Below are positions 55,755-64,000 of a DNA stretch of 64,000 nucleotides, in pieces. The position numbers and the translations under genes were made by a program. Under the pieces are notes generated by a model. The model saw nothing but the letters and a program-made list of their open reading frames with translations, did no database searches and was not told where the DNA came from. Position 1 is the first letter of the stretch. Each line of letters opens with the position of its first letter. This DNA is from Saccharospirillum sp965652395 (GTDB taxonomy: Bacteria > Pseudomonadota > Gammaproteobacteria > Pseudomonadales > Natronospirillaceae): assembly GCA_965652395.1 (NCBI GenBank), contig CBFGUW010000010.1, forward strand, positions 1 to 64,000. The letters are read 5' to 3'.

Positions 55755-55772
55755 GCGGGGCCGAAGCCCCGC
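55755..55772 (-). terminator. Rho-independent terminator between convergent megL and M28 peptidase genes
   Basis: A perfect 7-bp stem GCGGGGC/GCCCCGC closes a 4-nt loop. Read leftward the loop is TTCG and TTTTATTT follows, a classic terminator for the peptidase gene. Read rightward it may also serve megL, though the T-run there is poor. Confidence 0.85.
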
Positions 55773-55794
55773 CTAATGATCGATCAATTTATTC

Positions 55795-57432
55795 TTACTT
55801 GATCCAGTGCTTGCCCCAGTGGGTTATGTCATAGGCCGAAGACTGAACCGCGTTGGCGAAACTGCTGATGCCCGCTTCCGGCTCTTCCTCGGCGGCTTCG
55901 ATTTCATCATCGATCACCCAGGTTGAGTGCGCGAAAATAGAGGTCACGAACGCAATGGCATCGGCATTGACTTCGAGCGCTCTCATATTGAGATTGTCGA
56001 TGTCGTCGCAGGCGGAGTGGTAGCACGGGTCGAATGCAACACCGGCTTCACCGCCGTAGATTTCAGCCTGTTCTTCGGTCTTGATGACTTCGGCCCCGGT
56101 AAATAATCCGCCGAACGGAATACCTGCTTCGAAGAAGGCGGCATAGTCGGAACGGAAGCTGATTTCAGAGCCTTCATAGGGTTCACCGCGCAGTTCGAAA
56201 TATTTCTCGAACATGGCCTCGGTGGCTCCGGAACCGGCCGGGCCTTCGAGTTCGAACGTCGAGCCGTCGCCATCGTAAATGCCGTAGAACGCATTGGGTG
56301 AGGCAATCATGTCGAAGTTCAGGTAGACCTTGATCTTCGAAAGTTCGTCCTCGCTCAGGCCTTCCACATATTTGGTGGAACCGACCAGACCTGACTCTTC
56401 CGCACCCCACCAGGCAAAGCGAACGGCATTGTGCGGCTTGGCTTTGCGCATCAGGTAGGCCATTTCCAGCAAAGCGGCACTGCCAGAACCGTTGTCATTG
56501 ATGCCCGGACCTTCCTGTACCGAATCCAGGTGAGCGCCGAGCATGACCACGTTATCTTTGTTGCCCCAACGGGATTCTGTGATGACGTTTTCCACGGTGC
56601 GGGTTTCGCGCAATACGTCGGCCGTCATCGATAGCACCAGTCCATCGGTTTCCGACCAGGCAACACCGTTGTCGTATGTGGCGAAGAAGACCGGGATACC
56701 ACCGCTGTAGTCATCCCCCAGGGTGGCGGAAATCAACCCGGTACGATCTTCGGCATTACCCTGGTTAAAGATAATGGCGCCCACTGCACCGGCATTGGCC
56801 GCATTTTCGGCTTTTTGCTGGAAGGTACAGGCACCGCGTTGAACCAGAGCGATGTTGCCCGCTTGGAAGTCTGCGAAGTCTTCCGCTTCACAGCCACTGG
56901 TGGAGGCGTTGTCGGGTCCGAGATCCAGATCCACCGCTTGTACGGTTCCGGAAACGCTGCCCGCGTCGGTTTGCGACAGGTAGGTAAAGTCTTCATCCCA
57001 AACATAGCTGGTGGGCGTGGGTGACAACTGTGCCAGTTCACCGGGGCCGGTTTCATAAAAAGCATTGAAGTCGAATGCGTCCCGGGTGACTTCATATCCC
57101 ATTTCAGTCAACGCCTGAACCATGTAGTCGACCGTTGCATCGTATCCACTGAGGCCGGATGCACGATTGCCCTGGTTTTCATCGGCAATGGTCTGAAAAT
57201 CTTCAAGGTAGGTCAGAACGTTATCCGATTGCATACAACGGGGCATGCGCAACGGTTGTGGGCGTCTGATGTTCCAGCACTCGAAAAAGTGCAGGTTATC
57301 CCCACTCCAGTAGGCATCCAGAATGTCGGAAATTACAGGGCTGGGTGGGCTAGCGTGAGCGGAAGTGGCGGCCAGCAGGGCACCGGCAACGGTCGAACCC
57401 GCCAACGCCAGCTTTGGAGCTTTGAGTTTCAT
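55795..57432 (-). CDS. Secreted M28-family zinc aminopeptidase with PA domain
   Basis: The 545-aa protein has a signal peptide ending near SAHASPP and an N-terminal propeptide-like region with paired cysteines (FECWNIRRP, PRCMQ). A protease-associated domain is inserted at about residues 150-270 (CEAEDFADF, GNIALVQRGACTFQQKA). The M28 metal ligands are AHLDSV, INDNGSGS, EESGL, LNFDMI and YHSACDD. It would be exported and release N-terminal residues outside the cytoplasm. AAGGGATAA precedes the ATG. A long acidic tail (EIEAAEEEPEAG) ends the protein. Confidence 0.93.
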   Translation of the reverse strand: MKLKAPKLALAGSTVAGALLAATSAHASPPSPVISDILDAYWSGDNLHFFECWNIRRPQPLRMPRCMQSDNVLTYLEDFQTIADENQGNRASGLSGYDATVDYMVQALTEMGYEVTRDAFDFNAFYETGPGELAQLSPTPTSYVWDEDFTYLSQTDAGSVSGTVQAVDLDLGPDNASTSGCEAEDFADFQAGNIALVQRGACTFQQKAENAANAGAVGAIIFNQGNAEDRTGLISATLGDDYSGGIPVFFATYDNGVAWSETDGLVLSMTADVLRETRTVENVITESRWGNKDNVVMLGAHLDSVQEGPGINDNGSGSAALLEMAYLMRKAKPHNAVRFAWWGAEESGLVGSTKYVEGLSEDELSKIKVYLNFDMIASPNAFYGIYDGDGSTFELEGPAGSGATEAMFEKYFELRGEPYEGSEISFRSDYAAFFEAGIPFGGLFTGAEVIKTEEQAEIYGGEAGVAFDPCYHSACDDIDNLNMRALEVNADAIAFVTSIFAHSTWVIDDEIEAAEEEPEAGISSFANAVQSSAYDITHWGKHWIK

Positions 57433-57597
57433 AGTTATCCCTTGATAGAAATGTATTTTTATTGGTTTTGTTGCCTGTAACTACTTCCATCAATACAGGC
57501 CGTGAGTCCGACTTGTACGGCTCCATCAAGTGGGAAAAAAAATATTGATCAGTCGGGCGGGATTGTGCAACTTTCAGGCGGGTAAAAAGCTGTGCGG

Positions 57598-57640
57598 AGT
57601 GTCACTATTTATAAACACGCCAAACCGGATTCGTGACACT
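57598..57640. promoter_or_regulatory. Separated inverted repeat between the CYTH and M28 genes
   Basis: AGTGTCAC at 57598-57605 and GTGACACT at 57633-57640 are exact inverted copies 27 nt apart, with an A/T-rich centre start. It may be an operator pair or a weak leftward terminator for the CYTH gene. No T-run is seen. Confidence 0.25.
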
Positions 57641-57669
57641 GTTCACGCTTTCTTTTTTCCTGAGTGATT

Positions 57670-58179
57670 TTACGGGCGCATCAGGTCAACGTAGGCGCAG
57701 TCCACCAGTTGATCCGGAATAATTCCAAAGTCGGCCATCAAGTCGTTGGCTTCGATCATGCCAAGGTCTTCGGGTTCGTTTTCATCCAGTTCCACCTCCA
57801 ACTCAATAAAGGTGCCGAGGTTTTTTACCTGGTCCAAATGCACCCAGGTACGACCTATGGTATAGAGCTGGCGGGTTTTGATTACCCGACCGGCATCGCC
57901 GTAAGCTTCCATCAGAGTGTCGCGCAGCGATCCGGGGTTGGTGGTGTGGGCGATTTTATAGTGGGAGGGGGCCGGCCCCTGTAGATCAGGTCGACGATAA
58001 AAAATCAGGTCGCCGCTACCATCCCCGTAGTCCCTAAGCTTCAGACGGCCGTTATCGCAATTAAAAAAAGTATCGTCCTGATGGATGAGAGTAGGGCCTT
58101 CGTCACAGAGCTTTTGGGCAATGCTTTCCACTTGGGGCATATCCTCGACTCGTGCTTTGACTTCGATGTTCCGGGCCAT
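57670..58179 (-). CDS. CYTH-domain protein, class IV adenylate cyclase-like
   Basis: The 169-aa protein opens with MARNIEVKAR, the ExEIK-like hallmark of CYTH (triphosphate tunnel) proteins. It has RLKLRDYG, a long strand with HLDQVKNLGTFIELEVEL, and alternating charged residues lining the tunnel. Relatives include CyaB-type adenylate cyclases, inorganic triphosphatases and thiamine triphosphatases, and the activity cannot be chosen from sequence alone. GAGGAGAAC lies before its ATG. It is divergent from the alpha-2-macroglobulin gene. Confidence 0.87.
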   Translation of the reverse strand: MARNIEVKARVEDMPQVESIAQKLCDEGPTLIHQDDTFFNCDNGRLKLRDYGDGSGDLIFYRRPDLQGPAPSHYKIAHTTNPGSLRDTLMEAYGDAGRVIKTRQLYTIGRTWVHLDQVKNLGTFIELEVELDENEPEDLGMIEANDLMADFGIIPDQLVDCAYVDLMRP

Positions 58180-58354
58180 GATCGCGTTCTCCTCTAGTTC
58201 CGGCTTAGAGTGCAGGAAATACAGGCATCCTGTTGCATCTCAAGACCAGGATGGTGGCATTCCTTTCAATATTCCAGAGTACTGGCCTTCCCGGCGACCA
58301 TTTAGCATACTGCATACCCTGGACTTGTATGTTGGCTGTCAAAAGGACCCTCCC

Positions 58355-61300
58355 ATGCTTCGCCCTCTACTGACCCGTCTTTTGTTACTAACGCTTGTGT
58401 GCTTTGTTCACCCCACTTGGGCCGCGAGTTTCGACTGCGCCAAGGCGGCAACGGACATAGAGCATCGAATTTGCCAGGACACTGAACTGTCGGATCTCGA
58501 CAGTCAGTTGGGCGATCTCTATGGCGGACTGAGGAAGGCCATGGATGAAGACCGGCGGGAGTCCCTGACAGCCGGGCAGCGTCGCTGGTTGGGCGAACGA
58601 AACCGCTGCGAGAGCACCACCTGCCTGCGGGATGTGTACCAGCAACGCATCGAAGCCTTGAACAGTCAATGGCGGCAATTCCAATACGAAGGCCAGCCGA
58701 TGAAAATCACCTCCGTGCAGGAGGAAAGTTGGGAAAATGGTGCCGCTTTAGTGGTACGCGTCAGTGTGCCGGTGGAAGACCAGGCCAACTGGCGGCGTTA
58801 TTTGAAAGTCGAAAAAGGCGGCGAACGCCAACCGGCCGATCATTGGGTGCGCAGCGAAGACGGCATGGCGGTGATCTACCCATTTGTCGAACCGGCTACC
58901 ACCTATACTCTGAGAATCGAGCCCGGTCTGCCAGCCATTAACGGTAATGCCGTTATCCAGCCGGGCATCCACAGCATTGACACCCGCCGTACCGAACCAT
59001 CGGCCAGTTTCGCGGGCGACGGCCATGTGTTGTCATCCGCTCTGCGCCGGGCATTGCCGGTCACCACCTTGAACATCGATGAAGTCGACATCGAGCTGTT
59101 TCGCATCGCTGTGGATAAGATCGGCGACTGGAGTTATTACACCGACAACCAGCGCCGCTATTATTCGCAACTTAACGACTTCGCCGACAAAAACCCCTTG
59201 GTTTATTCGGCCCGCTTCCCGATCGAGCATCAGCGCAACCAGCGCACCACCACCAATCTGGATCTGAGCGATATCGAGGCATTGAACGAGCCGGGTGCCT
59301 ACCTGGCTGTGCTCAGCGCGCCGGGGCATTATGAATACAACCTGGAAACCAACTTCTTCACTGTCAGTGATATTGGCGTGCAGGTGCGGTTGAACGATCA
59401 GCAAATGCGGGTGAACACACACTCCATCGAGTCCGGCGAGGTCCTTTCCGGTGTGACCCTGTCGCTGTATAACGGCAGTGAACTGATTGGCCGACAGAAA
59501 GTGAATCGGGAAGGCGAAGCCGTCTTCGACGCTTTCTACCAGAATGGCCAAACCCTGGTGGCTGAAAAAGACAACCACCTGACCGTGTTGCGCTACGACC
59601 GCAGCCCGCTGGACCTGTCCGCGTTCGATAACGCCGTGACCCGTCATCAACCCTATCAGGTTTTTTCCTGGGGCCCGCGCGACCTGTATCGGCCGGGCGA
59701 AACGCTGGATGTCTACGCCCTGTTGAAAGACTACGACGGTAAGGCGGTCGACTCCTTCCCGCTTCACGTCGCCCTGTTCGACCCAACCGGCAGCCGCATC
59801 AGCACCCGGTCGCTGAACCGTACCGACAGTGGCCGCTACGAATTCCAGTATGAACTCAGTGACAATGCCAAAACCGGCACCTGGCGTTTGCGGTTCAACA
59901 TTCCCGCCGGTGGCGACGAGGTGTTGCGCGAGCATGAAATCCAGGTCGAGGAATTTCTACCTGAGCGCCTGGAACTGACGCTGTTCGACGGCGACCCCAC
60001 GCAACGTCGTCAGGTCGCCACCCGCAGTGAGGTGACGGTGCCCGTTCAGGGCGATTATCTTTACGGCGCACCCGCCTCCGGCAATAAAATCGACGGTTTT
60101 GTGATCGCCGAAGTCGACCGTCATCCGTTCGAAGCCTGGACCAGCTATTTCTTCGGACTGGACGGTGAAACCATTCCTTACCCGCGCCAGCCGATTCCCG
60201 AAACCAAGCTCGACAGCAGTGGCGCGGCCGGTTTGAAGATCCCGGTGAAAAACTGGACCGAGGTGCAGTCGCCGCTGGCACTGACCGCCAGCGTCAGTCT
60301 TTATGAAAGCGGTGGCCGTCCGGTCACCCGCAGCACCACCGTGACCAATATCCTCACCGATGAACTGGTCGGCCTTGAGCCGCAGTTCCAGGACAGGCCG
60401 ACGAACCGCAGCCGCCCGGGTTTCAAAGCCATATTGACCAATGCCGAGGGCGAGCTGATCAGCGGTGAGGGCTACAACGCCCGCCTGTTCCGTGAAGACC
60501 GTAATTATTACTGGACCTACAGCGAATCCGAAGGCTGGCGCTGGCATTACGACCCGCTGGATTACGAAGTCTTTTCCGCCAAGCTTGAGTTCGACGGTCA
60601 GTCGGCCACCGAATTCAGCGTGCCGGTGGAGTGGGGTAATTACCGTCTGGAGGTGCGGGACAGCGACAATACTCTGGTCAACCGCTACCGTTTCCGCACG
60701 CGTTGGAGCGGCTGGGGCAATACCAGTGGGGATTCACTCAAGCCGGATCAGGTGTTGATGACCTTTGAAAAAGACCAGTATCAACCGGGCGAGGTGGTTC
60801 GGGTGAATCTGGTGCCACCGGTCGACGGGCTGGCCAGCATTACCGTGGAATCCAATGAAGGGGTGCTGTGGCGCACTCGCATGGACGTCAGCGCCGAAGG
60901 CACTGAGCTGACCATCATGAGCGATTCCGACTGGGATCGACACGACCTTTATGTGACCGCCACCGTCCTGACACCCGGCGATATGAAGCATTCGGTGGCG
61001 CCCAAGCGAGCCTTCGGCTTCGCCCACCTGCCCATTCGCCGGGCGGATGCCGAGCTCGATGTGTCCATCGCGGTGGCGGAGCGGGTTCAGCCGCGCCGCC
61101 CGGTCACAGCTGAGTTGCAGTTGAACGGCGAGGTGCCCAAAGGCAAAGTTTGGGTCAGTGTGGCGGCGGTCGATGTCGGCGTGCTGAATATCACCCGCTT
61201 CAAAACGCCGGACCCGGTCGATTACCTCTTTGGTGCCCGCCGGTACGACTACCAGTTTTTCGATGTCTACGGCCGTATTATTGAAAACGCCGGTTACGAC

Positions 61301-63454
61301 TATGCGGCACAGCGCTTTGGTGGCGGTTTCATGCAATCCGAAGCGGAGTTGACGCGGGGTGGCGACAAACCGGATAACGAAGTGCAGATCGTGTCGCTGC
61401 AGTCCCAACCGGTACGCTTCGACGACGAAGGCCGCGCTCAGGTCACGCTCGACGTGCCGGACTTCAACGGACGGCTGCGTTGGATGGCCGTGGTCTGGAG
61501 CGACGACAGCTATGGCCATGCCGATGCCGATACTCAGGTCGCCGACCCTCTGGTGACCCAGCTTTCCCGGCCGCGCTTCCTGGCTTTGGGCGATGAATCG
61601 CGCCTCGCTCTGGATGTCTCCAACCAATCGGGTGCCGCCCAGTCGTTGACTGTGGAGTTTTCAGTGACCGGTGCCCTCACCACCCAAAGCTGGACCGAAT
61701 CCCTCACGCTTGAAGATAGCGCCCGCGAAACCCTGATGTTCCCGGTAAAAGCCACCGGCCTGGGGTCTGCACCGATAGAGGCCCGCATCCACACCGAAGA
61801 TGGCGCCATCGACCTGACCCGGTCCTGGTCACTCGGCACCCGCTCGGCTTATCCGTCCGTCACCCGGAAGGAGCAGGCCGTAGTGAACGAAGGCGAGGTC
61901 TGGGAACCGGGATTGGAGATCGACGATTTGGTCGCCAGCAGTGTTCAGGCGCGTTTGGTGGTCTCGCCCCGGCCACCCATCGACATCACCAGCCAATTCG
62001 ATGCCCTGTTGCGCTACCCGTACGGGTGCACCGAGCAATCCACCAGCAGCGGCTATCCCTGGGCTCTGGTTTCGCCGGAAGCGGCGGATCGCTTCGGTCT
62101 GCGTAAGCTGATTGAAGATCGGTTCGAGCAACCCTATACCGACCGCTTCCGTCGTGAACAGTTGGAAGTCGCTATCGAGCGGGTGCTGCGCCGCCAGAAC
62201 AACTCCGGTGGCTTTGGTGTCTGGAGCAGTGACGAGACCGAGATGAACTGGCTGACCGTTTACGTGGCGGACTTCCTCACCGCCGCCCGGGACGTCGGCG
62301 CCGAGGTGCCGAACGACGCCATGAACCTCACCCTAAACCGGCTGGATGCTTACCTGCGCGGCCGCGCCAGCATTCAATCGCGCTGGTCGTCCGACAGCCG
62401 TTATTACGAATTCGCCACCCAGGCTTACGCGACCTATGTTCTGGCTCGCTCGAACCGGGCTCAGCTGGCGCATCTGCGTCGCCTGTACGAGCAGTCGGAA
62501 GCCCTGGACAGCCGCTCCGGCTTGCCCTGGGCGCAGTTGGGCTACGCCTTGGATCTGGCCGGTGACGATGCGCTGGCCGACCAAGCCTACGAAAAAGCCA
62601 AAAACACAGACTATACCGCCGGTTATTACGGCTACTACGGCAGCGAACTGCGCGACAGTGCCTTGGTGTTCGCCGTGCTGAGCAAGGCGGGCAAGGCCGA
62701 CCAGCAGCAACTGTTGCACCTGTTCGAAACCGTCCGCGAACGTCGCTGGCTCAGCACCCAGGAGCGAAACGCCCTGTTCCAGGCCGCCGTGGCCGGAGCG
62801 GCGGATGCCGAGTTGAGCACCCAGGCACTGCTGACCACCGACAACTTCAAGCAACGCATCGACCAGGAAGAAGCGTTCAAAACCTTAATCGGTGCCGCCG
62901 ATCTGGCCTCGCTGCAATCGGTGCAAAGCTTGGACGGCACCCTCTACACCAGTTTGGAACTGGTGGGTGAGCAGATATCGCCACCCCAGCCGATTTCCAA
63001 CGAGGTGTCGATTCGTCGCAACTATTACGATCTGGACGGTAAGCCTTTGAAGCTGGATCGCCTGAAGAGTGGCGACTTGATCATTGTTCGATTGATAGCC
63101 GATGCCGGGCGGTCCATTCCGGATGGTCTGGTGGTCGATTTGCTGCCCGCCGGGCTGGAACTGGAGAACCAGAACCTCGCCAACGCCAGTGTCGATCTGT
63201 CCAAACTCACGCTGGATGGCGAAGCCATGATGGACTGGCAGCAGAACAGCGAGATTCTGCACGTCGAATACCGGGACGACCGCTTCGTTGCCGCCGTGGA
63301 GTTGAACAGTTGGGGCGACACCCGCCTGTATTACCTGGCAAGAGCGGTGACTCCGGGTGAATATCTGGTGCCGCCGCCCTACGTCGAGGATATGTACCGG
63401 CCTTATTACCACGCCGTGGGCACGACTCCGGAGCGGTTGATCATCGAGCCTTAA
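58355..63454 (+). CDS. Bacterial alpha-2-macroglobulin with N-terminal LprI-like domain
   Basis: From ATG 58355 (AAAGGA upstream) the protein is 1699 aa with a signal peptide ending near PTWAASF. Residues about 25-85 form an LprI-like domain (paired cysteines, LTAGQRRWLGERNRC), a family known for lysozyme inhibition. The macroglobulin domains follow, with bait-like sequence and the reactive thioester motif YGCTEQ (Cys1225, Gln1228) inside a helical thioester domain. Such proteins trap proteases in the periplasm. E. coli YfhM is lipidated, but no clear lipobox is seen here. It is followed after 7 nt by the PBP1C gene, the classical pair for envelope defence and repair. Confidence 0.95.
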   Translation: MLRPLLTRLLLLTLVCFVHPTWAASFDCAKAATDIEHRICQDTELSDLDSQLGDLYGGLRKAMDEDRRESLTAGQRRWLGERNRCESTTCLRDVYQQRIEALNSQWRQFQYEGQPMKITSVQEESWENGAALVVRVSVPVEDQANWRRYLKVEKGGERQPADHWVRSEDGMAVIYPFVEPATTYTLRIEPGLPAINGNAVIQPGIHSIDTRRTEPSASFAGDGHVLSSALRRALPVTTLNIDEVDIELFRIAVDKIGDWSYYTDNQRRYYSQLNDFADKNPLVYSARFPIEHQRNQRTTTNLDLSDIEALNEPGAYLAVLSAPGHYEYNLETNFFTVSDIGVQVRLNDQQMRVNTHSIESGEVLSGVTLSLYNGSELIGRQKVNREGEAVFDAFYQNGQTLVAEKDNHLTVLRYDRSPLDLSAFDNAVTRHQPYQVFSWGPRDLYRPGETLDVYALLKDYDGKAVDSFPLHVALFDPTGSRISTRSLNRTDSGRYEFQYELSDNAKTGTWRLRFNIPAGGDEVLREHEIQVEEFLPERLELTLFDGDPTQRRQVATRSEVTVPVQGDYLYGAPASGNKIDGFVIAEVDRHPFEAWTSYFFGLDGETIPYPRQPIPETKLDSSGAAGLKIPVKNWTEVQSPLALTASVSLYESGGRPVTRSTTVTNILTDELVGLEPQFQDRPTNRSRPGFKAILTNAEGELISGEGYNARLFREDRNYYWTYSESEGWRWHYDPLDYEVFSAKLEFDGQSATEFSVPVEWGNYRLEVRDSDNTLVNRYRFRTRWSGWGNTSGDSLKPDQVLMTFEKDQYQPGEVVRVNLVPPVDGLASITVESNEGVLWRTRMDVSAEGTELTIMSDSDWDRHDLYVTATVLTPGDMKHSVAPKRAFGFAHLPIRRADAELDVSIAVAERVQPRRPVTAELQLNGEVPKGKVWVSVAAVDVGVLNITRFKTPDPVDYLFGARRYDYQFFDVYGRIIENAGYDYAAQRFGGGFMQSEAELTRGGDKPDNEVQIVSLQSQPVRFDDEGRAQVTLDVPDFNGRLRWMAVVWSDDSYGHADADTQVADPLVTQLSRPRFLALGDESRLALDVSNQSGAAQSLTVEFSVTGALTTQSWTESLTLEDSARETLMFPVKATGLGSAPIEARIHTEDGAIDLTRSWSLGTRSAYPSVTRKEQAVVNEGEVWEPGLEIDDLVASSVQARLVVSPRPPIDITSQFDALLRYPYGCTEQSTSSGYPWALVSPEAADRFGLRKLIEDRFEQPYTDRFRREQLEVAIERVLRRQNNSGGFGVWSSDETEMNWLTVYVADFLTAARDVGAEVPNDAMNLTLNRLDAYLRGRASIQSRWSSDSRYYEFATQAYATYVLARSNRAQLAHLRRLYEQSEALDSRSGLPWAQLGYALDLAGDDALADQAYEKAKNTDYTAGYYGYYGSELRDSALVFAVLSKAGKADQQQLLHLFETVRERRWLSTQERNALFQAAVAGAADAELSTQALLTTDNFKQRIDQEEAFKTLIGAADLASLQSVQSLDGTLYTSLELVGEQISPPQPISNEVSIRRNYYDLDGKPLKLDRLKSGDLIIVRLIADAGRSIPDGLVVDLLPAGLELENQNLANASVDLSKLTLDGEAMMDWQQNSEILHVEYRDDRFVAAVELNSWGDTRLYYLARAVTPGEYLVPPPYVEDMYRPYYHAVGTTPERLIIEP

Positions 63455-63461
63455 GGTAGGG

Positions 63462-64000
63462 TTGAGCATCTTGGTAGGCGGAATAGGGCGTCGTTGGCGA
63501 CAGCAAAGCAAAGCCCGGCGCCTGATAACCGGGCTGGCCACCGTTACGCTGGCCGGGTTGGGCGCGTTGGTCTTGATCGATGTGTTATACCCGGTCGACC
63601 TGAACCCCAGACCCGGCGCCCAAGTGGTCGTGGACGCCGAGGGCGAACCCTTGCGCCGCTTTGCGGACGAACGCGGCGTTTGGCGCTACCCGACGGATAT
63701 CAGCCGGGTATCGCCCAACTACATCAATGCCCTGCTTACCTACGAAGACCGTTGGTTTTACCACCACCCCGGCGTTAACCCCTTCGCCTTGGTTCGGGCT
63801 TTCGGCCAGTGGCTGCGCCATGGTGAAATCGTCTCCGGCGGCTCCACACTCACCATGCAGGTCGCGCGGTTGCGCTACCCCGGTGGACGGGGCCTGACCG
63901 GGAAACTGGTGCAGATGGTGCGGGCGCTGCAAATCGACTGGCACTACTCGAAAACCGACATCCTCAACTACTACCTCAACCACGCCCCTTTCGGCGGCAC
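63462..64000 (+). CDS. pbpC: Penicillin-binding protein 1C, 3'-truncated by the window
   Basis: The visible 179 codons encode an N-terminal membrane anchor (ITGLATVTLAGLGALVLID). The glycosyltransferase (GT51) domain follows with YEDRWFYHHPGVNPFALVRA, holding the catalytic Glu, and GGSTLTMQVARL. NYYLNHAPFGGT runs off the window end. The best start is TTG 63462 with AAGG 5 nt upstream, or TTG 63471; no ATG is available. It lies 7 nt after the macroglobulin gene. Confidence 0.9.
   Translation, partial: MSILVGGIGRRWRQQSKARRLITGLATVTLAGLGALVLIDVLYPVDLNPRPGAQVVVDAEGEPLRRFADERGVWRYPTDISRVSPNYINALLTYEDRWFYHHPGVNPFALVRAFGQWLRHGEIVSGGSTLTMQVARLRYPGGRGLTGKLVQMVRALQIDWHYSKTDILNYYLNHAPFGG

Noticed and set aside
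58085..58354. Upstream extension of the alpha-2-macroglobulin frame
   Set aside because: It would overlap the divergent CYTH gene and bury the signal peptide; ATG 58355 has a ribosome-binding site and a clean signal sequence.

Overview
The window looks like a chromosomal segment of a free-living, probably marine, motile gammaproteobacterium. The basis is an MCP with a FliA-type promoter, a GGDEF/EAL protein, HDOD, rhomboid, methionine gamma-lyase, an M28 peptidase with PA domain, and the alpha-2-macroglobulin/PBP1C pair seen in E. coli (yfhM-pbpC). No rRNA, tRNA, CRISPR array, transposase or phage gene was seen. The genus cannot be fixed from this sequence alone.

Bases 1-38500 are a nonribosomal peptide (NRPS) locus made of two converging transcription units whose last genes are 1 nt apart at 31613/31615. 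The rightward unit holds a 5'-truncated NRPS (A-T, C-A-T, C-A-T, C-A-T-E), an odd stand-alone FkbM methyltransferase, a nested inverted-repeat element, a second NRPS (C-A-T x4 ending in a thioester reductase), a 709-aa duplicated class III aminotransferase, a TauD-like hydroxylase, a BacA/AerD-like prephenate decarboxylase relative and an RraA-like aldolase. The leftward unit is compact: kamD, kamE and kamB (B12/PLP lysine 5,6-aminomutase and its reactivase subunit), a SyrD/PvdE-type exporter, a type II thioesterase and an IDO-type 2OG/Fe(II) amino-acid hydroxylase.

Reading the ten-residue specificity codes by eye gives X - Ile-like - Glu-like - D-(Dab-like) - Thr - Orn-like - Orn - Leu. The chain would be released reductively as an aldehyde, possibly then aminated. 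The epimerase, its C-terminal COM-like tail and the D-type first condensation domain of the second NRPS fit together, so the order across the two proteins is well supported. The most novel feature is the lysine 5,6-aminomutase inside a peptide-antibiotic-type operon. Its product from lysine, 2,5-diaminohexanoate, is 5-methylornithine, a plausible substrate for the two Orn-type modules.

Bases 38877-64000 are mostly ordinary chromosomal genes: an MBL hydrolase, an orphan secretin N0/N1 protein, a double solute-binding protein next to an MCP, an AraC regulator, a rhomboid protease with a zinc-finger membrane protein, peptidase S51, a cupredoxin overlapping an EAL phosphodiesterase, HDOD, methionine gamma-lyase, M28 peptidase, a CYTH protein, alpha-2-macroglobulin and a partial PBP1C.
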